From Gammaproteobacteria bacterium (GTDB lineage Bacteria; Pseudomonadota; Gammaproteobacteria; S144-34), in contig WFOW01000256.1 in assembly GCA_015487895.1 (NCBI GenBank), forward strand, positions 1 to 6,024: DNA of 6,024 bases. Reading direction: 5' to 3'. The position numbers were made by a program, and so were the translations under genes. This document shows, piece by piece, positions 1-5,229 of this stretch. The stretch's first letter is position 1, and each line of letters opens with the position of its first letter. The notes beneath the pieces are model-generated. The model ran no database searches. It had not been told where the DNA came from and saw only the letters and a list, made by a program, of their open reading frames with translations.

Positions 1-355
1 CGAGATCGGTGGGGGCGTCGGCGAGGCGCTCGCGCATCAGCGCGAGCACCTCGTTCAGCGCGCCCCCCTCGTTGTCGAGGAAGCAGAAGACGTTGGCCAC
101 GACGCACACCGTGAAGCGCGGGCCGCGCACCACCCAGCCGCGGGCGGGCACCAGGCCGCAGCCCTCGCCGCAGAAGCCGCCGAGGATGTCGGCCTGCATG
201 TGCAGCCCCATGGTCGTGGCGCGGCACATGATGGAGGCGCGGCGGGCGTCCTCGTCGCCGAGCCGGCCCCTGCAGACGTAGCGGTCGCCCCGGTAGGAGT
301 ACTCGCCGGCGGCGATCACACCGGGCATCGCGGCGAGCTCGCTGATGAGGCTCAT
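1..355 (-). CDS. DUF2173 family protein, C-terminus cut by window edge
   Basis: 118 codons are visible, reading from ATG at 355-353 off the left edge with no stop. The protein begins MSLISELAAMPGVIAAGEYS. It matches my memory of the DUF2173 pattern: an N-terminal L-x-x-LPGV-x-AAGE, a central MC-x-A-x-x-x-M-x-x-MQA (here M43-C44 to M53-Q54-A55), a GW (residues 73-74), a TVCVVANVF strand at 82-90, and a final LNEVLALM helix (100-107). The family is about 110 residues, so nearly all of it is present. Its function is unknown; I recall it as roadblock/profilin-like and frequent in sulfur-oxidising bacteria. The start is supported by AGGGGGAG at 368-361, five bases upstream of ATG. There is no signal peptide or membrane segment, so it is probably cytoplasmic. 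Six cysteines (28, 44, 62, 66, 84, 91) are unusual for so short a protein. It is divergent from the RDD gene. Family assignment is fairly firm; role is unknown. Confidence 0.8.
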   Translation of the reverse strand, partial: MSLISELAAMPGVIAAGEYSYRGDRYVCRGRLGDEDARRASIMCRATTMGLHMQADILGGFCGEGCGLVPARGWVVRGPRFTVCVVANVFCFLDNEGGALNEVLALMRERLADAPTDL

Positions 356-360
356 GTGGG

Positions 361-368
361 CTCCCCCT
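361..368 (-). promoter_or_regulatory. Ribosome binding site of the DUF2173 gene
   Basis: On the minus strand AGGGGGAG lies five bases before the ATG at 355. This is a strong Shine-Dalgarno match and fixes the start. Its first three bases (368-366) also belong to the outer arm of the inverted repeat at 366-419, so folding of the transcript could partly mask it. That regulatory reading is inference. Confidence 0.65.
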
Positions 369-419
369 GTGGCGCCGGTTGTGCCGGCTCAGTCAGTTTC
401 CGGCACTTAGTACCACAGG
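366..419. repeat. Two nested perfect 7-bp inverted repeats in the divergent spacer
   Basis: The outer arms are CCTGTGG (366-372) and CCACAGG (413-419). The inner arms are GTGCCGG (381-387) and CCGGCAC (400-406), around a 12-base loop that is AT-richer than its surroundings. The arms are separated by 8 and 6 unpaired bases. The structure lies between two divergently transcribed genes. It could be a dimeric-regulator operator or an RNA hairpin in the leader of the DUF2173 gene. No T-tract follows on either strand, so a terminator is unlikely. The repeats are directly visible; the function is not. Confidence 0.5.
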
Positions 420-436
420 AGCGCGGGGCCCGCCAC

Positions 437-466
437 GCGACGGACGCTCCCCGCGCGGGCTAGAAT
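437..466 (+). promoter_or_regulatory. Possible sigma-70 promoter of the RDD gene
   Basis: TAGAAT at 461-466 matches five of six bases of the -10 consensus and stands out in GC-rich DNA. A weak -35 (GCGACG, 437-442, three of six) lies 18 bases upstream. Transcription would start about 473, at the ATG itself, implying a leaderless or nearly leaderless mRNA. This fits the lack of a good ribosome binding site. It is a sequence-based guess only. Confidence 0.35.
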
Positions 467-472
467 GCCGGG

Positions 473-895
473 ATGCCCTTCCGCGAACGGCTCGCCCTGC
501 TCGCCCGGCGGGCGGGGGCGGCGCTCTACGACGGCCTGCTGCTGCTCGCGCTCTGGCTCGTGGCCACCGCGGCGGTGCTGGCCCTGCGCGGCGGGGAGGC
601 CGTGCCGCCGGGCACCGTCTGGTTCGAGCTCTGGCTGCTCGCCGTCGCCTTCGCCTTCCACGGCTGGTTCTGGGTCCACGGCGGCCAGACGCTGGGGCTG
701 CGCGCCTGGCGGCTGCGCGTGGTGCGCGCCGACGGCGCGCCCCTCGGCTGGGGCGACGCCGCACGCCGCTTCGCCGCGGCGCTGCTCGCCCTGGCGCCGG
801 CCGGCCTCGGCTGGCTGTGGATGCTCGCCGACCGCGAGGGGCGCGCCTGGCACGACCGGCTCTCGGGCACGCGCGTGGTGCAGATGCGCGGCTGA
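473..895 (+). CDS. RDD family integral membrane protein
   Basis: 140 residues, a typical size for a single-domain RDD protein. The N-terminus has the signature R-x-G-x-x-x-YD (R13, Y19, D20) leading into the first membrane segment, about 20-38. A second hydrophobic segment spans about 50-68 and ends in the diagnostic GGQTLGLRAWRLRVV (70-84). A third lies at about 98-118. The C-terminus WHDRLSGTRVV (126-136) is the conserved RDD ending. RDD proteins sit in the inner membrane; their role is poorly defined and some have been linked to ion or solute transport. The ATG at 473 puts the signature near residue 13. There is no strong Shine-Dalgarno, only GGG close to the start. The gene faces lptG tail-to-tail with a 4-base gap. 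I recall RDD genes next to lptG in other gammaproteobacteria, so the position looks ancestral. Family is firm; substrate is unknown. Confidence 0.9.
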   Translation: MPFRERLALLARRAGAALYDGLLLLALWLVATAAVLALRGGEAVPPGTVWFELWLLAVAFAFHGWFWVHGGQTLGLRAWRLRVVRADGAPLGWGDAARRFAAALLALAPAGLGWLWMLADREGRAWHDRLSGTRVVQMRG

Positions 896-904
896 GGGCT
901 CAGC
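891..904. repeat. Palindrome holding both convergent stop codons
   Basis: GCTGAGGGCTCAGC is a perfect inverted repeat. The RDD stop TGA (893-895) is in the left arm and the lptG stop (TCA at 900-902, read TGA on the minus strand) is in the right arm. GGTGC at 877-881 can further pair with GCACC at 905-909 across an asymmetric internal loop. It may act as a small bidirectional stem, but there is no T-tract on either side, so an intrinsic terminator is not established. Confidence 0.45.
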
Positions 905-1976
905 GCACCCGCGCCAGCGCCCAGGCGCCGGCCGCGACGACGAGGGCGAGCGGCGCGGCAGCGGCGAGCGCCGGCGGCAGGCCGTAGGCGAGCGCGGCGT
1001 GGTTGGCCGCCCGGAGCACGAGCAGGAAGGCGATGCCCGCCAGCGCCCCGGCGAACAGCCGCGCGCCCGCCCCGCGCCGGCGCAGCGGCCCGAGCACGAA
1101 GGGCACGCCGAGGGCCATCATCGCGAGCCCCGACAGCGGCGCCAGCAGCTTGAGCCAGAAGGCGAGCTCGTAGGGGCGGGCGTCGAGGCCGTTGCCGCGC
1201 AGGTAGCCGATGTAGCCGCGCAGGCCGCGCAGCGTGAGCTCCCAGGGCTCGACGGCGAGCGCGCGCACCAGCGCCGGCGCAATGCGCACCTCGGTGACGA
1301 GACGGCCGTGGCGGGCGGTGGTGACGGTCCCCTCGGCCTCCAGCCGCGTCTCGCGCGCCTCCAGCAGCACCCAGGCGCCGCGCGCGGCGTCGTAGCGCGC
1401 CTCGCGCGCGCGCAGGATGCGGACGAGACGCCGCTCGGGGCCGAGCTCGAGGAGATCCACCCTCAGGAGCCGCTCGGGCGAGGCGGCGTGGCGCGCATGC
1501 AGGATGCGCCCGCCGTCGCGCATCCACAGCCCATGGCGCGTGCCGAGGCCGAGCTGCTCGCCGCGCAGCGCCGCCCGGCGGGCCTCGGCGAGCTGGCGGG
1601 CCGGCGCGCCCGCGAGCTCGTCCACCGCCGCCGCCGCCCCCACGAGCACCGCCCCGCCTGCGAGGACCGCCCCGACGAGGCCGGAGACGGACAGGCCCGC
1701 CGCGCGCATGGCCGTGAGCTCGCTGCGGGCGGCCAGGCCCCCGAGACCGAGCAGCACGCCGATGAGCCCCGCGCTCGGCACCAGCGGCACGAGCTGCGAG
1801 GGCAGCACCATCAGCACGTAGAGGACCGCCTCGCCGAGGCCGTAGCCGCCCTTGCCGAGATCGGACACCTCGCCCACGAGCCCGAAGAGCGCCACCAGGC
1901 CGGCAAGGACCGCGAGCACCAGGCCCGAGGCCGCGAGCACCGAGCGCGCCACGTAGCGCAGCAGGATGGGGCTCAC
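900..1976 (-). CDS. lptG: LptG, lipopolysaccharide export permease subunit
   Basis: 358 residues, close to the family's usual 355-360. With LptF and the ATPase LptB it forms the inner-membrane LptB2FG ABC transporter, which extracts lipopolysaccharide and passes it to LptC-LptA for transport to the outer membrane. The YjgP/YjgQ fold is clear. Three N-terminal membrane segments lie at about 13-35, 62-82 and 97-118. A soluble jellyroll-like periplasmic domain spans about 120-265. Three C-terminal segments lie at about 273-297, 304-322 and 334-355. The cytoplasmic loop SELTAMRAAGLS (85-96) is the conserved coupling helix thought to contact LptB. The L-R-GYIGYLR stretch before the fourth segment is also typical of the family. 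The GTG start at 1976 is supported by GGAGGG seven bases upstream and by the 4-base GTGA overlap with the lptF stop, which implies translational coupling. LptG is separated from LptF by gene order (second) and its SELTAMRAAG motif. Confidence 0.93.
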   Translation of the reverse strand: MSPILLRYVARSVLAASGLVLAVLAGLVALFGLVGEVSDLGKGGYGLGEAVLYVLMVLPSQLVPLVPSAGLIGVLLGLGGLAARSELTAMRAAGLSVSGLVGAVLAGGAVLVGAAAAVDELAGAPARQLAEARRAALRGEQLGLGTRHGLWMRDGGRILHARHAASPERLLRVDLLELGPERRLVRILRAREARYDAARGAWVLLEARETRLEAEGTVTTARHGRLVTEVRIAPALVRALAVEPWELTLRGLRGYIGYLRGNGLDARPYELAFWLKLLAPLSGLAMMALGVPFVLGPLRRRGAGARLFAGALAGIAFLLVLRAANHAALAYGLPPALAAAAPLALVVAAGAWALARVR

Positions 1977-3064
1977 GCGCCGGCCCTCCGCGCGCCCCGC
2001 GGGGCGCGCAGCAGCCCCTGGTCCCAGGCGAGGAGCAGCGCCGCCGCACCCAGCATCAGGGCGTGCACCCAGGCCATGCCGAGGCGTGCCGGCATCAGGC
2101 CCTTCTCGACCCAGACCTCCCCGACCGTCAGCAGGTTGGCATAGGCCAGGTAGAGCGCGAGCGCCAGCGCGATGCGCCAGGCGCGCGGGCGGCGCGGGTT
2201 GCCGCGCGCGAGCGGCAGCGCGAGCAGCGCGAGCACCACGGCCGAGACAGGAACCGCCAGGCGGCCGTGGAGCTCGGCCCAGTCGCGCGGAGAGCCGCGC
2301 TCGAGCAGCAGGCGTGTGGGCAGCGCGTCGTGCTTGGCGCGCGCGCGCGGCGGCGCGGCGCGGACGCGCAGCCCGTGACGCTCGAAGCGCGTGATGCGGA
2401 AGCCCGCGCCGCCCGGCTCGCCCTCGTAGCGCCAGCCCGCCTCGAACTCGAGGTAACGGTCGCCGCTGGCGGGATCGGTGACCTCGCGCGCACGCCCCGC
2501 CGTCACCACCGTCACCCCCCGTGGGCCTTCCGCGTAGGCGAAGGGCGCGACCAGCGTGCCGTCCGGCCGGGCCTCCTCGACGTACAGCACCCTGTGGCCC
2601 ACGCGCGAGGCCTGGAAGACGCCCGGGCGCAGCATGCGGCCGTCCGCAGCCTGCTCGGCGCGTGCCTGCACCTCGTAGCCGCGCGCCGCCGCCCACGGGG
2701 CCACCCACAGCGACAGCGCTCCCCCGAGCGCGGCGGCGAGGAGCGCCACGGCGAGCAGCGGCCGGTAGAGCCGCGCCGGGCCCGCGCCGCAGGCGGCCAT
2801 CACCACCAGCTCGCGCTCGCGGTTGAGGCGCTCGAGGGCCAGCAGGGCGCCGAGGTAGAGCCCCACCGGCACGAGCAGCGCCAGGTAGGACAGGCCCTTG
2901 AGCCCGATGAGGACGAGCACCGCGCCGGCGGGCAGCTCCCCGGCGGCGGCCTCGCCCAGGAAGCGCACCAGGCGGTTGGCCACGAGGACGAGCCACAGCA
3001 CCACCGTCACCGCGCCCCACGCGGCGGCGATCTCGCGGGCGAGGTAGCGGTCCAGCACGCGCAT
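1973..3064 (-). CDS. lptF: LptF, lipopolysaccharide export permease subunit
   Basis: 363 residues; E. coli LptF is about 366. It is the partner of LptG in the LptB2FG lipopolysaccharide extraction complex of the inner membrane. The start MRVLDRYLAREI carries the usual LDRY-x-x-RE opening. Membrane segments lie at about 16-34, 49-78, 100-122, 270-286, 296-314 and 330-347, with the periplasmic jellyroll-like domain at about 125-255 between them. NRERELVVMAACGAG (81-95) is the cytoplasmic coupling helix that docks on LptB. The ELHGRLAVPVSAVVLALLAL stretch (264-283) is the strongly conserved entry to the fourth segment. The frame is open upstream of ATG 3064, but the extension (to about 3244) has no family similarity and would run into pepA. 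The ribosome binding site is weak (GGA, nine bases upstream). It is first in a two-gene operon with lptG and divergent from pepA. Confidence 0.93.
   Translation of the reverse strand: MRVLDRYLAREIAAAWGAVTVVLWLVLVANRLVRFLGEAAAGELPAGAVLVLIGLKGLSYLALLVPVGLYLGALLALERLNRERELVVMAACGAGPARLYRPLLAVALLAAALGGALSLWVAPWAAARGYEVQARAEQAADGRMLRPGVFQASRVGHRVLYVEEARPDGTLVAPFAYAEGPRGVTVVTAGRAREVTDPASGDRYLEFEAGWRYEGEPGGAGFRITRFERHGLRVRAAPPRARAKHDALPTRLLLERGSPRDWAELHGRLAVPVSAVVLALLALPLARGNPRRPRAWRIALALALYLAYANLLTVGEVWVEKGLMPARLGMAWVHALMLGAAALLLAWDQGLLRAPRGARRAGA
1984..1989 (-). promoter_or_regulatory. Ribosome binding site of lptG, inside lptF
   Basis: On the minus strand GGAGGG lies seven bases before the lptG GTG at 1976, within the last codons of lptF. 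It is a near-perfect Shine-Dalgarno and selects the GTG start that overlaps the lptF stop. Confidence 0.75.
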
Positions 3065-3071
3065 GGCGCGG

Positions 3072-3099
3072 ATTCCGATGGCAGGAGGGCTCCGGTAAA
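3072..3099 (-). promoter_or_regulatory. Possible lptFG promoter, overlapping that of pepA
   Basis: On the minus strand, TTTACC (3099-3094; four of six to the -35 consensus) and CGGAAT (3077-3072; three of six to the -10) are 16 bases apart. Transcription would begin almost at the lptF ATG (3064), so any leader would be very short, in line with the weak ribosome binding site. The boxes are weak; treat this as a candidate only. Confidence 0.25.
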
Positions 3100-3101
3100 C
3101 T
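3073..3101 (+). promoter_or_regulatory. Possible promoter of the pepA-holC-valS operon
   Basis: TTCCGA (3073-3078) and TAAACT (3096-3101) are separated by the ideal 17 bases. The -10 matches four of six bases and is one of the few AT-rich spots in the spacer. The start point would be near 3108, giving a leader of about 93 bases before pepA. The boxes physically overlap the minus-strand candidates for lptF. Confidence 0.4.
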
Positions 3102-3105
3102 GTGC

Positions 3106-3170
3106 CGGCCGCGCGCCACGGTACCCGATCGCCGCGCGCCGCACAAACGCCCGGCGCCCGCGCGCGGCCG
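3106..3170 (+). repeat. Inverted repeats in the pepA leader, two alternative pairings
   Basis: The segment at 3160-3170 (GCGCGCGGCCG) is a perfect 11-bp complement of 3106-3116 (CGGCCGCGCGC), with a 43-base loop. Bases 3160-3168 can instead pair perfectly over 9 bp with 3131-3139 (GCCGCGCGC), with a 20-base loop. The two stems exclude each other. All arms are pure G and C, so chance is a serious alternative. The pepA ribosome binding site (3189-3193) lies outside both stems. Confidence 0.35.
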
Positions 3171-3188
3171 TCCCGTCGCGCCTTTCCT

Positions 3189-3193
3189 GGGAG
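3189..3193 (+). promoter_or_regulatory. Ribosome binding site of pepA
   Basis: GGGAG lies seven bases before the ATG at 3201. It supports this start over the in-frame GTG at 3102, whose extra 33 residues are low-complexity and unlike any PepA N-terminus I know. Confidence 0.6.
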
Positions 3194-3200
3194 CGAGCGC

Positions 3201-4733
3201 ATGGAGTTCACGGTCAAGAGCGGCAGCCCCGCCAAGCAGCGCACGGCGTGCGTGGTGGTGGGGGTCTACGAGCCGCGCCGGCTCAGCGCACCGGCCGCCG
3301 AGCTCGACGAGGCGAGCGGCGGCTTCCTCACGGCGCTGCTGCGGCGCGGCGACCTCGAGGGCCGCAAGGGCCAGACCCTGCTGGTCTACAACGTGCCGAA
3401 CGTGCTCTGCGACCGCGTGCTGCTGGTCGGCCTCGGGCGCGAGCGCGACTTCGACGAGCGCGCCTTCCGCGAGGCGGTGGCGACCGCCGCGCGCACGCTC
3501 GACGAGCGCGGCGCCATGGAGGCCGTGTGCTTCCTCACCGCGCTCCCGCTCAAGGGCCGCGACACGGCCTGGAAGGTGCAGCAGGCGGTGCAGGCCGTCG
3601 AGCACGCCCTCTACCGCTTCGACCGCCTCAAGAGCGAGCCCGAGCGCCCGCGCCGCCCCCTGCGGCGGCTGGTGCTGGCGGTGCCGAGCCGCCGCGAGCT
3701 CGCCTCCGGCGAGGAGGCCGTGCGCACCGGCCGCGCCGTCGCCGAGGGCGTGCGCCTGACGCGCGACCTCGGCAACCTCCCCCCCAACACCTGCACGCCC
3801 ACCTACCTCGCCGACGAGGCGCGCGCGCTCGCCGGACGCCACCCGGAGCGCGTGCGGGTGCAGGTGCTGGGGCGCGAGGACATGGAGCGGCTCGGCATGG
3901 GCGCCTTCATGGCCGTGGCGCGCGGCAGCGCCGAGCCGCCCCGGCTCATCGTCGTCGAGTACCGCGGCGGCGGGGAGGACGAGCGCCCGGTGGCGCTGGT
4001 GGGCAAGGGCATCACCTTCGACTCCGGCGGCATCTCCCTCAAGCCCGCGCAGGCCATGGACGAGATGAAGTTCGACATGTGCGGCGCGGCGAGCGTGCTC
4101 GGCACGCTCGAGGCCTGCGCCCGCCTGGAGCTGCCGATCAACGTGGTCGGCGTGATCCCGGCGACGGAGAACCTGCCGAGCGGCACCGCCACCCGGCCCG
4201 GGGACGTGGTCCGCACCCTCTCGGGCCAGACCGTCGAGATCCTGAACACCGACGCCGAGGGCCGCCTCATCCTGTGCGACGCCATCACCTACGCCGAGCG
4301 CAACCACCAGCCCGAGGCGCTGATCGACATCGCCACCCTGACCGGCGCCTGCGTGATCGCCCTCGGCCGCCACGCCCACGGCCTGCTCAGCAACCACGCG
4401 GGGCTCGCCAACGAGCTGCTCGCCGCCGGCCGCACCGCCTGCGACCGCGCCTGGGAGCTGCCCCTGTGGCCCGAGTACGACGAGCAGCTCAAGAGCAACT
4501 TCGCCGACATGGCCAACATCGGCGGGCGCGAGGCCGGCGCCATCACCGCGGCCTGCTTCCTCGCGCGGTTCGCGCGCAAGCTGCGCTGGGCGCACCTCGA
4601 CATCGCCGGCACCGCCTGGCTGACGGGCGAGCGCAAGGGCGCCACCGGCCGTCCGGTGCCGCTGCTCAGCCAGTTCCTCATCGACCGCGCCGCCCGCCGC
4701 GCCGGCGCGCGCGGGCGCGCGCGCGAGGGCTGA
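3201..4733 (+). CDS. pepA: Leucyl aminopeptidase PepA (M17 family)
   Basis: 510 residues; E. coli PepA is 503. It is a cytosolic hexameric two-metal (Zn/Mn) enzyme that removes N-terminal residues, preferably leucine, from peptides. The N-terminal domain (about 1-165) opens MEFTVKSG and is the regulatory and, in E. coli, DNA-binding half. The C-terminal catalytic domain carries every expected residue: K269 and D274 in [12 protein letters not shown]281 in SLKP, D292 in KFDMCGA, and D351, E353 and R355 in the signature NTDAEGRL (349-356). These are offset by one from the E. coli residues K270, D275, K282, D293, D352, E354 and R356, so it should be active. The protein ends in an arginine-alanine-rich tail (about 496-510), a few residues longer than in E. 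coli. In E. coli PepA also binds DNA at Xer sites and at carAB; whether this one does is unknown. It is the first gene of the pepA-holC-valS operon. Confidence 0.97.
   Translation: MEFTVKSGSPAKQRTACVVVGVYEPRRLSAPAAELDEASGGFLTALLRRGDLEGRKGQTLLVYNVPNVLCDRVLLVGLGRERDFDERAFREAVATAARTLDERGAMEAVCFLTALPLKGRDTAWKVQQAVQAVEHALYRFDRLKSEPERPRRPLRRLVLAVPSRRELASGEEAVRTGRAVAEGVRLTRDLGNLPPNTCTPTYLADEARALAGRHPERVRVQVLGREDMERLGMGAFMAVARGSAEPPRLIVVEYRGGGEDERPVALVGKGITFDSGGISLKPAQAMDEMKFDMCGAASVLGTLEACARLELPINVVGVIPATENLPSGTATRPGDVVRTLSGQTVEILNTDAEGRLILCDAITYAERNHQPEALIDIATLTGACVIALGRHAHGLLSNHAGLANELLAAGRTACDRAWELPLWPEYDEQLKSNFADMANIGGREAGAITAACFLARFARKLRWAHLDIAGTAWLTGERKGATGRPVPLLSQFLIDRAARRAGARGRAREG
4705..4725. 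repeat. Alternating GC run at the 3' end of pepA
   Basis: Alternating G and C runs for 9 bases (4705-4713) and again for 11 bases (4715-4725), broken by one G. It encodes part of the Arg/Ala/Gly tail of PepA. Such purine-pyrimidine alternation can adopt left-handed DNA and is prone to slippage, so the end of pepA may vary among relatives. Confidence 0.5.
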
Positions 4734-4798
4734 GGGCCCCGCATGGCGCCGGTGCCGGTGCCCGCACGGATCCGGCGGCGAGGCGGAGCCGCGCCCCG
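4734..4798. other. Spacer between pepA and holC
   Basis: This 65-base gap has no T-tract terminator and no recognisable promoter, so pepA and holC are probably co-transcribed. It contains a tandem CCGGTG pair (4749-4760), a CGGATCCG palindrome (4767-4774) and a modest ribosome binding site, GGAG (4785-4788), ten bases before the holC ATG. An ATG at 4743 is out of frame with holC. Confidence 0.5.
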
Positions 4799-5224
4799 AT
4801 GACCCGGGTCGACTTCTACGTGCTCGCCGCCGACGCGCCGGCCGAGGCGGTCGAGCGCACGGCCTGCCGCATCGCCGAGAAGGCCTTCCGCGCGGGCCAC
4901 GGCGTCTACCTGCACGTGGCCGACGAGGAGGCCGCCGGGCGCCTCGACGAGCTGCTGTGGACCTTCCGCGCCGGCAGCTTCGTGCCGCACGCACGCTGGC
5001 GCGGCGAGGGCGAGCCCGAGGAGCCGGTGCTGGTCGGCCGCACGGAGCCGCCGCCGGGCCCGGACGTGCTGGTCAATCTCGCGCCGGCGGTGCCCTCCTT
5101 CTTCAGCCGCTTCGCGCGCGTGGCCGAGATCGTCGGCGGCGGCGAGGCCCAGCGCGCCGCCGCCCGCGAGCGCTTCCGCTGGTACCGCGAGCGCGGCTAT
5201 CCCCTGCACACCCACGAGCTGTGA
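4799..5224 (+). CDS. holC: DNA polymerase III subunit chi
   Basis: 141 residues; E. coli chi is 147. Chi is an accessory subunit of the clamp-loader complex. With psi (HolD) it links the loader to single-stranded DNA-binding protein at the fork. The whole length matches the family. RVDFYVL at 3-9 is the first strand. [21 protein letters not shown] (22-42) covers the following helix and strand. [16 protein letters not shown] (49-64) corresponds to the LDEALW...SFVPH region of E. coli. [20 protein letters not shown] (89-108) and [20 protein letters not shown] (122-141) form the C-terminal part. The ATG at 4799 places the first strand immediately at the N-terminus, as in E. coli. The stop overlaps a possible GTG start of valS and lies five bases before its ATG, so translation of the two may be coupled. 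The pepA-holC-valS order is conserved in gammaproteobacteria. Confidence 0.95.
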   Translation: MTRVDFYVLAADAPAEAVERTACRIAEKAFRAGHGVYLHVADEEAAGRLDELLWTFRAGSFVPHARWRGEGEPEEPVLVGRTEPPPGPDVLVNLAPAVPSFFSRFARVAEIVGGGEAQRAAARERFRWYRERGYPLHTHEL

Positions 5225-5229
5225 GCGCG

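Noticed and set aside
379..412. Promoter-like boxes in the first spacer: TTGTGC (379-384) on the plus strand and TACTAA (412-407) on the minus strand.
   Set aside because: Neither has an acceptable partner box at 16-18 bases, so I do not call them promoters.
465..2144. A 559-codon plus-strand frame starting eight bases before the RDD start.
   Set aside because: It overlaps RDD in another frame and then runs antisense to lptG, with no recognisable domain. The RDD frame carries clear family signatures instead.
380..3109. The 9-base word TGTGCCGGC occurs in both divergent spacers (380-388 and 3101-3109).
   Set aside because: A single GC-rich 9-mer shared between two sites is weak evidence. Its settings differ: one is in an inverted repeat, the other overlaps a candidate -10 box.
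4727..4774. A possible terminator after pepA made of GGGCCC and CGGATCCG palindromes.
   Set aside because: Stems are short, there is no T-tract, and holC follows in a conserved operon order.
900..4994. A minus-strand open frame of over 1,300 codons running antisense to pepA and into lptG.
   Set aside because: The only recognisable protein in it is LptG at its end. The rest is Arg/Ala/Gly-rich sequence opposite pepA and out of frame with lptF. Such long antisense frames are expected when GC content makes stop codons rare.
2063..5224. A plus-strand open frame of over 1,000 codons that ends with HolC.
   Set aside because: Only the last 141 codons match a family. The upstream part is antisense to lptF and out of frame with pepA, so it is a GC shadow.
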